This document shows, one piece after another, positions 20,679 through 30,455 of a DNA stretch of 64,000 nt. Positions within the stretch are counted from its first letter, which is position 1; every line of letters starts with the position of its first letter. The notes beneath the pieces were generated by a model. That model was given only the letters and a program-made list of their open reading frames with translations. It was not told the DNA's origin and did no database searches. Source of the DNA: Erythrobacter sp. (lineage in GTDB: Bacteria; Pseudomonadota; Alphaproteobacteria; Sphingomonadales; Sphingomonadaceae); NCBI GenBank assembly GCA_023653115.1, contig JAMNXO010000001.1, positions 310,001 to 374,000 of the forward strand. Direction: 5' to 3'. A program made the translations under genes and the position numbers.

Positions 20679-21509
20679 ATGGACGCCTTTCTCGAAGCCC
20701 TGCGCGAAACCGTCAGCGATCCGCTTCCGGCGGCGCTGGTGTTTGCGGTGCTCGCGCTAATCGTCAAGCGCGACAAGGTGTGGGCCGGCCTCGTCGCCGC
20801 CCGGCGCGAGATCGGCACCAATCTGGGACTTTTGCTGTTCAACGGGGTGGTGCTGATGCCGCTCCTGGCGCTGCCGATGGCGGCCTATCGCGATCTGATC
20901 CCGCGCATGCCCGAACTGATGGAATTCTGGTCCGGCGTCCCGGTGATCGCGGTGGCGATCCTGGCGCTCGTGATGATCGATTTTGCCGCCTATTGGCGCC
21001 ACCGCTTCGAGCACAGTCCCCAATTGTGGCGCATTCATGCGACCCACCACGCCGACGAGGCGATGAACTGGCTCACGCTGCATCGCAAGCATCCGCTTGG
21101 CGAGGTGATGAGCATGCTTATCGATCTCGTCCCGGTGCTGCTGCTGGGGCTGCCGATCTGGGCGATCGTGCTCGCGGGGCTTGTGCGTTCGTGGTGGGGC
21201 TATTTGATCCACGCCGATGTGCCTTGGACATTGGGGCCGGTGGGCAAGGTGATGATGTCGCCTGCCGCGCACCGCCTGCACCACATCCGCGACGAGGCGC
21301 TGATGGGCGCGAATTACGGCAACACCATCACGCTGTGGGACCGTTTGTTCGGCACCTACACCGATCCTGCCCCTTACGTGAACTGCGAGACCGGCATCGC
21401 CGAGGGCACCCGCGATGTGGCAGGCGAATTGCTGCGGCCGTTCGAAGCGCGCTACTGGCGGCAAGCGGGGCCGGAGGCGGCGACGATTGCCGCCACTGAA
21501 GCACCCTGA
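20679..21509 (+). CDS. Sterol desaturase/fatty acid hydroxylase family membrane protein
   Basis: 276 aa; His clusters DFAAYWRHRFEHSPQLWRIHATHHADEAMNW, HRKHP, HRLHHIRDEALMGANYGNTITLWDRLFGTY. Confidence 0.92.
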   Translation: MDAFLEALRETVSDPLPAALVFAVLALIVKRDKVWAGLVAARREIGTNLGLLLFNGVVLMPLLALPMAAYRDLIPRMPELMEFWSGVPVIAVAILALVMIDFAAYWRHRFEHSPQLWRIHATHHADEAMNWLTLHRKHPLGEVMSMLIDLVPVLLLGLPIWAIVLAGLVRSWWGYLIHADVPWTLGPVGKVMMSPAAHRLHHIRDEALMGANYGNTITLWDRLFGTYTDPAPYVNCETGIAEGTRDVAGELLRPFEARYWRQAGPEAATIAATEAP

Positions 21510-21517
21510 GCGCGGCC

Positions 21518-22147
21518 ATGCTGCGACATCTGCGCGGCTGGCTGGATGACAAGCGCCGCGATGCGCATGATGCCTCACTCCTGCGCAAGATCGAGCAGCA
21601 TGGCTGGACGGCCAACTACGTCTTCGACAAGCGCGATCCCAACCATCGCGATTTTGCCTATACGATCGGCTTCAGCGATTTCGGCGCACCCGAACTGATC
21701 GTCTTTGATCTCGATGCGCAGTTCATCAATGGCCTGTTCTGGCAGTATTTCCATTATCTCAAGTCGGGTCAGGAACTGGTCGACGGTCTCGTCTTCCGGC
21801 CCAGCGACATGCCCGGGTTCGAGTGCACGCTGCGCAAGGCGGTGAGGCCCGAGACATGGGAGCAGCACGTGTTCGATGCGATGCGGTACTCCCGGACACA
21901 GGGGCGCGAAGACAGGCCGCCGGTGATGCAGATCGTCTGGCCGAGCGCGTCGAGCGGACATTATCCCTGGTCGCCGGGCTGTCCGCAGGACTACGGAGAA
22001 ATCCAGCCCCAGCTTTATGAGAGCGCGCCGCCTGAAGGCGCACCCGTGTTCGACGCGATCGCCTATCCCACCACCTTCACAAAGCTGTCCAGCACACGTT
22101 TCTCGCCCGCATTCTCGAACAGGATGGTGAGCTTGTTGCCTTCCTGA
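21518..22147 (+). CDS. DUF4262 domain-containing protein
   Basis: 209 aa; IEQHGWTANYVFDKRDPNHRDFAYTIGFSDFGAPELIVFDLD...; convergent overlap with uvrD 3' end. Confidence 0.75.
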   Translation: MLRHLRGWLDDKRRDAHDASLLRKIEQHGWTANYVFDKRDPNHRDFAYTIGFSDFGAPELIVFDLDAQFINGLFWQYFHYLKSGQELVDGLVFRPSDMPGFECTLRKAVRPETWEQHVFDAMRYSRTQGREDRPPVMQIVWPSASSGHYPWSPGCPQDYGEIQPQLYESAPPEGAPVFDAIAYPTTFTKLSSTRFSPAFSNRMVSLLPS

Positions 22148-24369
22148 TCGATGACGCATCCGGTGCCGAACTTGTCGTGGCTCACCATCGCGCCGATCGC
22201 GATGTCGCTGCGGGCAGGGGCGGCAAAGCTGGCGGCCGAGCGGGTGTTTTCGCGCACCCGGGCAGGCTTGGTCTCGTAGCCCGAGGTCAGCGCCCGCTGC
22301 CAGCCGGGGCCGCGGGTTTGGGCCTTGGACGGGTAATCGCGCGCGACATGGGCGAAGGGGTCTTCCTGCTCGCTCCAGTTGGCGCGCCACAGGCTGGCCC
22401 CGCCGGTAAGCGTGGTTTCCTGATCAATATGTTCGGCCGGCAAATCCTCGATAAAGCGCGAGGGGATCGAACTCACCCATTGGCCATAGATGCGGCGGTT
22501 GGCGGCGTGGAGGATGGTGCAATGCCGCCGTGCGCGGGTGATCGCCACGTAAGCGAGGCGGCGCTCCTCCTCGAGACTGGCGAGCCCGCCTTCGTCGATC
22601 GCGCGCTGGCTGGGGAACACGCCTTCCTCCCAGCCGACGCAGAACACATTGTCGAACTCCAGGCCCTTGGCAGCGTGGATCGTCATGATCGTTACCGTCT
22701 CGCCGGCGTCCGATCGGTCATTGTCCATGACGAGGCTGACATGCTCGAGGAAATCGCCGAGCGTGGCGTATTCCTCCATCGCGCGCGCGAGTTCGGAGAG
22801 GTTCTCGGCGCGGCCTGCGCTCTCGGGCGAACGGTCGGCGGCGAGCATGGCGTTGTAGCCCGCTTCTTCCAGCACCAGCCGCAGAAGATCGGATGGCGAG
22901 AGCACCTCGGCCTGCTCGCGCCAGTGCAGGAACTGCCGCAGCAAGCCGCCGATGGTGATCGCGGTGCGCTTGGGCAGTTCATCGCTGTCGGCCAGTTGCA
23001 GCGCCGCGGCGGCCAGCGGCAGTCCGGTGCGGCGCGCATGGCTGTGCATCTGCTCCAGCGCCTTCGCCCCGAGCCCGCGCTTGGGCTGGTTGTGGATGCG
23101 TTCGAACGCCAGATCGTCTTGCGGCTGGGCGATGAGGCGCAGATAGGCGAGCGCATCGCGGATTTCGGCGCGTTCATAAAAGCGGAAGCCGCCGATGATG
23201 CGGTAGTTGATCCCGATTTGGATGAACCGGTCTTCAAACTCGCGGGTCTGGTATTGCGCGCGCACCAGAATGGCGACCTGATCGAGCGCTGCGCCTTCGC
23301 GTTCCAGCCGCTCGATCGCCTCACCCACCCGGCGCGCTTCCTCGGGCGCGTCCCACACGCCGATGACCTTGACCTTGTCGCCGCCGTTCACCTCGGTCCA
23401 CAGCGTCTTGTCATGGCGCTGCGAATTGGCGCGGATCAGGCCTGATGCTGCACCCAGAATATGCGGAGTGGAGCGGTAATTCTGTTCGAGCCGGATCACC
23501 TCGGCGCCTGGAAAATCCTTTTCGAACCGCAGGATATTGGCGACTTCCGCGCCGCGCCAGGAATAGATCGACTGGTCATCATCGCCGACGACGCAGATGT
23601 TCTTGTGCTCCTGCGCGAGCAGCCGCAGCCACAGATACTGGACTGCGTTGGTATCCTGATATTCGTCCACCATGATGTAGCGGAAGGCGCGCTGGTAGTG
23701 GCTCAGGATGTCGTAATGGCTGCGCAGGATGTTGAGCATGTGCAGCATCAGATCGCCGAAATCGCAGGCGTTGAGCTGGCGCAGGCGTTCCTGATAGCGG
23801 GTGTAGAGCGCGGTGCCGCGGCCATTGGCATAGGCCTCGTTCTCCACCGCATCGAGATCGGCGGGGTTGAGGCCGCGGTTCTTCCAGCGATCGATCAGAC
23901 CGGCCAGCTGGCGCGCAGGCCAGCGCTTTTCATCAAGCTCGGCCTCGGCGATCAGCTGCTTCAGCAGCCGCAGCTGATCATCGGTGTCGATGATGGTGTA
24001 ATTGTGCTGCAGCCCCACCAGTTCGGCATGGCGGCGCAGCATCTTGGCGCAGATCGAATGGAAGGTGCCGAGCCACGGCAGGCCTTCTGCCGCCGGGCCC
24101 AGCAGATGGCCGACCCGCTCGCGCATTTCGCGCGCGGCCTTGTTGGTGAAGGTGACGCACAGGATCTGCGAGGGGAACGCCCGCCGCGTCGCCACCAGAT
24201 GCGTCAGCCGCGCGGTGAGCGCCGCGGTCTTGCCCGTGCCCGCGCCCGCCAGCATCAGCACCGGGCCCTCGGTCGCAAGCACAGCGGCGCGCTGCGGCGG
24301 ATTGAGCCGCGCGGCATAGGCAGGCACCGGATCATGGGCCGGGACAGATGGGGGCAAAGTCGTGCTCAT
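22063..24369 (-). CDS. uvrD: UvrD/PcrA-type ATP-dependent DNA helicase
   Basis: Start taken at MSTTLPPSVPAHDPVPAYAARLNPPQRAAVLATEGPVLMLAGAGTGKTAALTARLTHLV; SF1 motifs VDEYQDTN, GDDDQSIYSWRGA, TIHAAKGLEFDNVF. The ORF extends to 24423, but that extension would run over the LexA-like box. Confidence 0.95.
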   Translation of the reverse strand: MSTTLPPSVPAHDPVPAYAARLNPPQRAAVLATEGPVLMLAGAGTGKTAALTARLTHLVATRRAFPSQILCVTFTNKAAREMRERVGHLLGPAAEGLPWLGTFHSICAKMLRRHAELVGLQHNYTIIDTDDQLRLLKQLIAEAELDEKRWPARQLAGLIDRWKNRGLNPADLDAVENEAYANGRGTALYTRYQERLRQLNACDFGDLMLHMLNILRSHYDILSHYQRAFRYIMVDEYQDTNAVQYLWLRLLAQEHKNICVVGDDDQSIYSWRGAEVANILRFEKDFPGAEVIRLEQNYRSTPHILGAASGLIRANSQRHDKTLWTEVNGGDKVKVIGVWDAPEEARRVGEAIERLEREGAALDQVAILVRAQYQTREFEDRFIQIGINYRIIGGFRFYERAEIRDALAYLRLIAQPQDDLAFERIHNQPKRGLGAKALEQMHSHARRTGLPLAAAALQLADSDELPKRTAITIGGLLRQFLHWREQAEVLSPSDLLRLVLEEAGYNAMLAADRSPESAGRAENLSELARAMEEYATLGDFLEHVSLVMDNDRSDAGETVTIMTIHAAKGLEFDNVFCVGWEEGVFPSQRAIDEGGLASLEEERRLAYVAITRARRHCTILHAANRRIYGQWVSSIPSRFIEDLPAEHIDQETTLTGGASLWRANWSEQEDPFAHVARDYPSKAQTRGPGWQRALTSGYETKPARVRENTRSAASFAAPARSDIAIGAMVSHDKFGTGCVIDQEGNKLTILFENAGEKRVLDSFVKVVG

Positions 24370-24379
24370 GGTCTCATGC

Positions 24380-24394
24380 GAACAGGTAGGGAAC
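24380..24394 (-). promoter_or_regulatory. Putative LexA/SOS box (GTTC-N7-GTTC on minus strand) upstream of uvrD
   Basis: Plus-strand GAACaggtaggGAAC, ending 11 bp before the uvrD ATG (24369); same spacing as the recA box. Confidence 0.7.
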
Positions 24395-24442
24395 ATTGTC
24401 GGCGCGGGCAAGCGCCTTGGCACAGCTTATCGACGGTGCGGC

Positions 24443-24997
24443 TCAGGCGGCAGGCGCGGCGAGCCGGAACAGGCTGAGCTTGGCCTTGCCAACCTTGCGC
24501 ATCGTATCGAGCGCGAGGCCGTTGATCGCCGGATCCTCGTTGAACGCGGTTTCGAGGCTGATCCAGGTCTGCGGGCCGATCCAGCCGAGGCGCAGCAGCC
24601 GGTCGAGCGCCACTTCGCCCGCGCCCGAGTGATAGGGCGGATCAGCGAAGATCAGATCGAGCGGCTGGTTTGCGGCGCGCAATTGCGTGGCGGAACCGGC
24701 CTCGACCCGCGCCTTGTCGCGGGCGCCGAGCGTGGTGATATTGGCGCGGATCGCATCGAGCGCTGGGCGGTCCTGCTCGACAAACAGGCACGTCGCCGCC
24801 CCGCGCGAGAGCGCTTCCAGCCCGAGCGCGCCGGATCCTGCAAACAGATCGGCGACCTGCAAGCCTTCGAAATCGCCGAGCCGGCTCACCAGCATCGAAA
24901 ACAGCGTCTCGCGCGTGCGGTCGGCCGTGGGACGGGTGGCATCGCCCTTGGGCGCGACCAGCTTGCGACCGCGCCATTCGCCAGCGATGATCCTCAC
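24443..24997 (-). CDS. rsmD: 16S rRNA (guanine(966)-N(2))-methyltransferase RsmD
   Basis: 184 aa; MRIIAGEWRGRKLVAPKGDATRPTADRTRETLFSML...DLFAGSGALGLEALSRGA...DLIFADPPY. Confidence 0.95.
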   Translation of the reverse strand: MRIIAGEWRGRKLVAPKGDATRPTADRTRETLFSMLVSRLGDFEGLQVADLFAGSGALGLEALSRGAATCLFVEQDRPALDAIRANITTLGARDKARVEAGSATQLRAANQPLDLIFADPPYHSGAGEVALDRLLRLGWIGPQTWISLETAFNEDPAINGLALDTMRKVGKAKLSLFRLAAPAA

Positions 24998-26166
24998 TTG
25001 CGCGGACCCCGCGGCGGGGTGTTGCCGCGCGTCGGGGCCGGACGCTTGCGTGATGGTGAGCGCGTGCCGGTGGGCGAGCCCGGGCCTCTGCGCGGTGCGT
25101 TCGTCAGGGTCTCGTTGCCCTTTCGCGGCGCTGGTCCTGCGCGATCAGCGCCCTTGCGCGGCGGCGTGGCAGCGCGATCAGAGCCCTTGTTAGAGGCGGT
25201 CGCAGGACGACCGGGGCCTTTGCGTGCCTGAGAACGCTGGGGGCGTGCGGCGGCATCATCATCCTTGCGCGGCGCAGGGCGTGCGGACGGCGCTTTGTGC
25301 GGCGCAGGTCGCGCTGGACGCGGCGGTTTGGCGGGCGCGGGAGCCGGGGCGGCGATCACGACCTTGTCCGCCTTCTTCACCCCGCCGCGCGGGATCGGCG
25401 TGCCGGTCATCTCGGACAGGAAATGCGCTACCGGCTTGCCGGTCAGTTCGACCGCCTGCCCACGCGGCAGATCACCGATGTTGAACGGGCCGTATCCGGT
25501 GCGGATCAGGCGGTTGACCTGCAATCCGAGATATTCGAGCACGCGCCGCACTTCGCGGTTCTTGCCCTCGGTGATGGTTATCTCGATCCAGAGATTGCGG
25601 CCCGAACTGCGTTCAAGATTGGCGTTGATCGAGCCATAGCGCACCCCGTCAATCTCCACCCCGTCCATCAGGTCTTCCAGCTGGCTTTGGGTCACCACAC
25701 CGAAGGCGCGGGCGCGGTAGGTGCGCGGCACCTTGGTGGCGGGCAGTTCCATCGTGCGCTTCAAACCGCCGTCATTGGTGAGCAGCAGCAGGCCTTCGGT
25801 GTTGAGATCGAGCCGTCCGACCGGGATCAGCCGCGGCGTGCCCGCGGGCAAGGCATTGCGCAGGGCGGCGTAGATGGTGGGGCGGCCAGCCGGATCACGC
25901 TCGGCGGTGATGAGGCCGGTGGGCTTGTTGAAGGCGAACAGGCGGGTCGCTTCGGCAGCGGCAACGGGTTTGCCGTCAACGGTGACGCCTTTCAGGCTTG
26001 CCAAGATCGTGGCCGGGGTATCCAGCACCGTGCCGTCCAGCGCCACGCGCCCTTCGGCAATCATCCGCTCGATCTCGCGCCGGCTGGCGATCCCGGCACG
26101 GGCGAGCAGCTTGGCGATACGGTCCCCTTCGGGACGGTCGGTGGAGCGGGGGGGCAGGGTGGGCAT
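24994..26166 (-). CDS. Pseudouridine synthase (RsuA/RluB/RluE family) with long basic C-terminal tail
   Basis: 390 aa; S4 domain IAKLLARAGIASRREIERMIAEGRVALDG, IPVGRLDLNTEGLLLLTNDGGL; tail rich in P/A/R/K. Confidence 0.93.
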   Translation of the reverse strand: MPTLPPRSTDRPEGDRIAKLLARAGIASRREIERMIAEGRVALDGTVLDTPATILASLKGVTVDGKPVAAAEATRLFAFNKPTGLITAERDPAGRPTIYAALRNALPAGTPRLIPVGRLDLNTEGLLLLTNDGGLKRTMELPATKVPRTYRARAFGVVTQSQLEDLMDGVEIDGVRYGSINANLERSSGRNLWIEITITEGKNREVRRVLEYLGLQVNRLIRTGYGPFNIGDLPRGQAVELTGKPVAHFLSEMTGTPIPRGGVKKADKVVIAAPAPAPAKPPRPARPAPHKAPSARPAPRKDDDAAARPQRSQARKGPGRPATASNKGSDRAATPPRKGADRAGPAPRKGNETLTNAPRRGPGSPTGTRSPSRKRPAPTRGNTPPRGPRK

Positions 26167-26184
26167 GGCGCGGCGACTAGGCGT

Positions 26185-27345
26185 TCAACCCGCCGCCCGC
26201 AAGGCTTCAGCCACGATCTGGTCAAACCGCGCAATCCCGCCTTCGAGCGTGCCGAGCGTCAGGTGGGTGATCGCGCCCGAGGAAAGCCCCTGCTGGCCGA
26301 GTTCGGCAGCGCGGAAATCCTCGCTCGCGAAGACCCCGCCATCGAGCAGGTTCCAGCTCCTTTCCCAATGCGCCAGCGCCTTTTCGGTGGCCGGGGCCTC
26401 GGGAATGAGCATGAAATCTTCCACCAGCGTAAGGTCTGCCGCCTGCGGCATCAGCACCATCACGTTCACATAATCGGGGCTGGGTACGATGATCGTGGCG
26501 GGCAGCAGCTGGTAGGCGAAGGTCACCACGCGCCGCAATTCGTGCATATTGGTGAGATCGACCTCGGCCATCTCCTCCAGCCGCCCGACGGCGGAACGCT
26601 GGTGCGGGCCGATCTGGTCGCCTGCGGTGATCCCGTCCTTGAAGAACGGGCCGATGGTGGCAGCGTGCAGGCGGGTGACATGGTAGCTTTCAAGGAAGGC
26701 ATCCATGATCAGCTTCCAGTTGCCGCGCACCGTGTGCAGCTTACGCCGGAACAGATGCGCCCCGCCAAGGCCGAAGCTGTCGAGATCGCCGCCTACGGCT
26801 TGTGCATGGGTGAAGTCGGCCCCTTCGGCTGGCGCGAACCAGATCAAGCCGCCCGCCTCGATGTTGGGCAGTTCCACGAGGCCATAATCGCCCTTGTCCA
26901 TGCCGGGGAAGGTCTCGGGCCGGGGCAGGGCCATAAGGCCTCCGTCGAGCCGGTAGGTCCAGGCGTGATAGGGGCAGACGAGCCGCTTGGCGCATTGCAC
27001 CTCGCTGCCCTCGACCAGTCGCGTGCCGCGGTGGCGGCAGACGTTGAGGAACACGTGGGCGCGGCCCTCGGCGTCGCGGGTGATCAGCAGCGGGCGGCCG
27101 GTGGCATCATGCGGCACCGCCATGCCGGGCTCGGGCAGCAGCGCGGAGGGGCAGATGACCTGCGGCAGGCGATCGAACAGCGCCGCCTTCTCGCGCCCGA
27201 AGTGATCGGGGCAGGTGTAGTTGCTCGCCGGCACCGTCTGGATGCCGCCTGCGACTTTGCCGATCCCGTCCCGGATCGCCTCGGCCAGTGCCAATTGCCC
27301 GGCGGTGGGGCGCAAATTGGGCATATCTGTTGTGGCAGCGTTCAT
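26185..27345 (-). CDS. Aromatic ring-hydroxylating (Rieske) oxygenase alpha subunit
   Basis: 386 aa; Rieske motif NVCRHRGTRLVEGSEVQCAKRLVCPYHAWTYRLDGGL, catalytic ESYHVTRLHAATIGPFF. Confidence 0.92.
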   Translation of the reverse strand: MNAATTDMPNLRPTAGQLALAEAIRDGIGKVAGGIQTVPASNYTCPDHFGREKAALFDRLPQVICPSALLPEPGMAVPHDATGRPLLITRDAEGRAHVFLNVCRHRGTRLVEGSEVQCAKRLVCPYHAWTYRLDGGLMALPRPETFPGMDKGDYGLVELPNIEAGGLIWFAPAEGADFTHAQAVGGDLDSFGLGGAHLFRRKLHTVRGNWKLIMDAFLESYHVTRLHAATIGPFFKDGITAGDQIGPHQRSAVGRLEEMAEVDLTNMHELRRVVTFAYQLLPATIIVPSPDYVNVMVLMPQAADLTLVEDFMLIPEAPATEKALAHWERSWNLLDGGVFASEDFRAAELGQQGLSSGAITHLTLGTLEGGIARFDQIVAEALRAAG

Positions 27346-27416
27346 CGCTCTTTTCTCATCCTCTCAACCCGGCCTAGTGTGGCACGAAACCGGGCCAGAG
27401 CAAATCTCCGGCCGCA

Positions 27417-29147
27417 ATGATGGGATCGTCAATGGCTGAAGCCGCCCTCGAACACCCCACGCGCCTGTCGCGCTGGCTGACGCTGATGGCCTCGCTGCGC
27501 CATCCCAAGACCGGCTATGTGCTGTTGTTCGGGTTCGCCTCGGGCCTGCCCTACGCGCTGCTGCTCGGCACGCTTTACGCGTGGCTGACCGACGCCAAGG
27601 TCGATGTCGAGACGATGGGCGTGTTCTCGCTGATTGGCCTCGCCTACGCCTTCAAGTTCCTGTGGTCGCCCGCACTGGACCGGGTCGATCTGCCGGGCCT
27701 GCGCAAGCTCGGCAAGCGCAAGCAGTGGATCGTGACCGCGCAATTGCTGCTGGGCGGCATTCTGGTGGTGCTGTCGCTGCTCGATCCGTTGTCCTCGCTC
27801 GGTGTGTTCTCGCTGCTGGCGGGGATCGGCGCCTTTGCCAGCGCCACACAGGACGTGGTGATCGATGCGTGGCGCGTCGATGTCGCGGACGAAGTGGCGA
27901 CAATCGACATCCTCTCGACCGTGTTCCAGATGGGCTACCGCGTCGCCGCGCTGGTGGGCGGGGCGCTCGCGCTGTTCATGGCCGAGCGGCTGGGCTGGCC
28001 GACGGTGTTCGCCAGCATGGGCGGGATCCTGCTGTTCGTGGGCTTCCTCGGCCTGTTCGCCCCGGATGCCGAGCGCAGTGCTGCCACGCTGGCGGACGAG
28101 CGCAGCAATCTCGGCACGCTGCGGCAGGCGGGCCAAATGACCCCGCGGGTGCGCGCTATGGCGCTCGGCGCGGTGGCCTTGCTGTGGGGCTGGGCGCTGG
28201 TGACGGTGCTGGTGTTCATGGTCCGCTCGCTGGCGGCAACACCCGAAACGCGGCCGGACTCGACCGAGTTCGTGACGCAGATGGGCCCGCTGATCGTGAT
28301 CGCCACCGTGGTAATCCCCGGGCTGATTGCCGGCTGGCTTGAAGCGATGCGCAAGCAGGGCCGCCATGTGCTGACCGCCGATGCGCCCGCGCGCACGGCT
28401 TACGACACCGCGCTCGATCACGGTTACCGCGCGCTGATCCTGCCCTTGGCCGAGATTATCGGGCGGCTGAAATGGGCTGCCGTGCTGGTGATCGCGCTGG
28501 TGCTGTCCTACCGCATCACTGACGCGATCTGGGGCAGCTTTGCCTACCCGTTCTATTTGGGCGAGCTGCAATATACCAAGGACGAGGTGGCGATCGCCTC
28601 CAAGTTCTTCGGGGTCGGCGCGCTGATCGTGGGCCTTGCGCTCGGCGGCACGCTGCTGACGGTGATCGGCCGCATGACCACGCTGACGCTGGGCGCGGTG
28701 ATCGCGGCGCTCACCAACCTGCTCTACGCCGATCTCGCCATTGGCGGCGCGCGGATGCAGCTGGCGAGCGACCTTACCGGCTTCACCTGGCTCGCGGGGC
28801 AATTCGGCGCGGACGACCGGATGGCGCGGCTGATGCTGACCATCGGGGCGGAGAACATCGCGGTCGGCATCGCGGGGGCGGCGTTTGTCGCCTACCTCTC
28901 GAGCGTGGTCGCCAAGGGATATAGCGCGGTGCAATATGCGCTGCTGTCCTCGCTGACGATGCTGGTGGGGACGCTGGGCCGCCCGGCGCTCGGCCAGATG
29001 ATCGAGGAGCGCGGCTATTACGACGTCTTCCTTCTGACAACCGCGATCGGACTGTTTGCTGTGGCGCTGTGCGTGCTGGAATGGGTGCGGCAGGCGCGCT
29101 CGGGCAGGCCGGAGAATGCGCCCCCGCCGGAGCCGGAACTGGTCTAG
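27417..29147 (+). CDS. AmpG-like MFS transporter (muropeptide permease family); likely start 27432
   Basis: 576 aa; PKTGYVLLFGFASGLPYALLLGTLYAWLTDAKVDVETMGVFSLIGLAYAFKFLWSPALDRV typical of AmpG. Confidence 0.88.
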   Translation: MMGSSMAEAALEHPTRLSRWLTLMASLRHPKTGYVLLFGFASGLPYALLLGTLYAWLTDAKVDVETMGVFSLIGLAYAFKFLWSPALDRVDLPGLRKLGKRKQWIVTAQLLLGGILVVLSLLDPLSSLGVFSLLAGIGAFASATQDVVIDAWRVDVADEVATIDILSTVFQMGYRVAALVGGALALFMAERLGWPTVFASMGGILLFVGFLGLFAPDAERSAATLADERSNLGTLRQAGQMTPRVRAMALGAVALLWGWALVTVLVFMVRSLAATPETRPDSTEFVTQMGPLIVIATVVIPGLIAGWLEAMRKQGRHVLTADAPARTAYDTALDHGYRALILPLAEIIGRLKWAAVLVIALVLSYRITDAIWGSFAYPFYLGELQYTKDEVAIASKFFGVGALIVGLALGGTLLTVIGRMTTLTLGAVIAALTNLLYADLAIGGARMQLASDLTGFTWLAGQFGADDRMARLMLTIGAENIAVGIAGAAFVAYLSSVVAKGYSAVQYALLSSLTMLVGTLGRPALGQMIEERGYYDVFLLTTAIGLFAVALCVLEWVRQARSGRPENAPPPEPELV

Positions 29148-30442
29148 TCCGGCAGCTCGTCGTTGAGCCTGAGCACCTCGCCAGCGAGGTAGAGCGAACC
29201 GGCGATGAGGACGGGCAGCCCGTCATCGGCGATCATCGCCATCGCGCTCGGCACATCCGGGGCGGGGCGAGCATTGCTGCCGAAGGCCTCGGCCGCGTGC
29301 CAGTCATGCCCAGGCACCGGCACCGCAGTGATACTCGCCAGAGTGTCTGCAAGAGGGCCGATCAGCGAGGCGGGATCCTTGCCCTCGATCATCCCGATCA
29401 CGAGGTGCAGGCGCTGGCCCGCGAAGTGTGCGCCCAGCATCGCGCCTGCCTGCGGGTTGTGCCCGCCATCAAGCCAGACTTCGCGGGTGCCAGTGAGCGG
29501 CCCCGCTTTGAGACGCTGCATCCTTGCAGGCCAGCGGGTCGCCCGCATGCCTCTGGCCACAGCCAGCGGACCAACCGCCACCCGGTCCTGATGCTGGATC
29601 ATGGCGAGCGCCAGCCCGGCATTCTCCACCTGATGCGCGCCCGCTAGTGCGGGGCGAGGGATCGTGAAGGTGCCCGCCTGATCACGATACGTTGTCATGG
29701 CGCCCGGCCGCACATCCCAGGCATCGCCGCACATTGCCAGCGGTGCGCCTGCGCGAGTGGCAGCAGCAATCACCTCGCGGTTGGACTCGGGGCGGTAGGA
29801 TAGCGTCACCAGCGGCACGCCGCGCTTGGCGATTCCTGCCTTCTCGAACGCGATGCGCGCCATCGGCTCCGTGGGCACGCCGTCCTCGGGCGCGAGCAGG
29901 AAGCGTTCGTGATCGAGGCCGAGCGCGGCGATCCCGCAGGCCGCCAGCACCTCGGGTTCGAGCACATTGGTCGCATCAAACCGCCCGCCCATGCCGACTT
30001 CGACCACGCAGGCATCTGCTGGCACGCGGCTGAAGGCTAGGAAGGCTGCGGCGATGGTGACTTCGAAGAAACTCGGGCCGAGGTCCGCGCCTGCATCAAG
30101 CACCTCAGCCAGCACCGCCGCCAAAGCCTCGTCAGAGATCAGCTCCCCCGCCAGCCGGATGCGCTCGTTGTAGCGCACGAGATGCGGCGAGGTGGTGACG
30201 TGGACCTTATAGCCTTCCGCCTCCAGCATCGCGCGCAGGAAGGCGCAAGTCGATCCCTTGCCATTGGTGCCCGCCACGTGGAACACCGGGGGCAGCGCAC
30301 GATGCGGATTGCCGAGACGGTCCAGCAGGGCGCGGATCGTCTCCAGCCCCAGCCGTCCCTGCGGCACGCTGAGCGCGCTCAGCCGATCAAGCTGCGCCTG
30401 AACGCGCGGGTCGTCCGACCGTCCGAAATCGAGCGGTTTCAC
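29144..30442 (-). CDS. folC: Bifunctional folylpolyglutamate synthase/dihydrofolate synthase
   Basis: 432 aa; VFHVAGTNGKGSTCAFLRAMLEAEGYKVHVTTSPHLVRYNERI. Confidence 0.95.
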   Translation of the reverse strand: MKPLDFGRSDDPRVQAQLDRLSALSVPQGRLGLETIRALLDRLGNPHRALPPVFHVAGTNGKGSTCAFLRAMLEAEGYKVHVTTSPHLVRYNERIRLAGELISDEALAAVLAEVLDAGADLGPSFFEVTIAAAFLAFSRVPADACVVEVGMGGRFDATNVLEPEVLAACGIAALGLDHERFLLAPEDGVPTEPMARIAFEKAGIAKRGVPLVTLSYRPESNREVIAAATRAGAPLAMCGDAWDVRPGAMTTYRDQAGTFTIPRPALAGAHQVENAGLALAMIQHQDRVAVGPLAVARGMRATRWPARMQRLKAGPLTGTREVWLDGGHNPQAGAMLGAHFAGQRLHLVIGMIEGKDPASLIGPLADTLASITAVPVPGHDWHAAEAFGSNARPAPDVPSAMAMIADDGLPVLIAGSLYLAGEVLRLNDELPD

Positions 30443-30455
30443 GGCAAGGCGCGGG

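Noticed and set aside
26185-27345. Rieske oxygenase as part of a catabolic gene cluster
   Set aside because: No ferredoxin, reductase or beta-subunit genes are adjacent, so only an orphan alpha subunit can be supported.
25297-27420. 707-aa plus-strand ORF spanning the pseudouridine synthase and Rieske genes
   Set aside because: Covers two well-supported genes on the other strand and lacks any recognisable domain.
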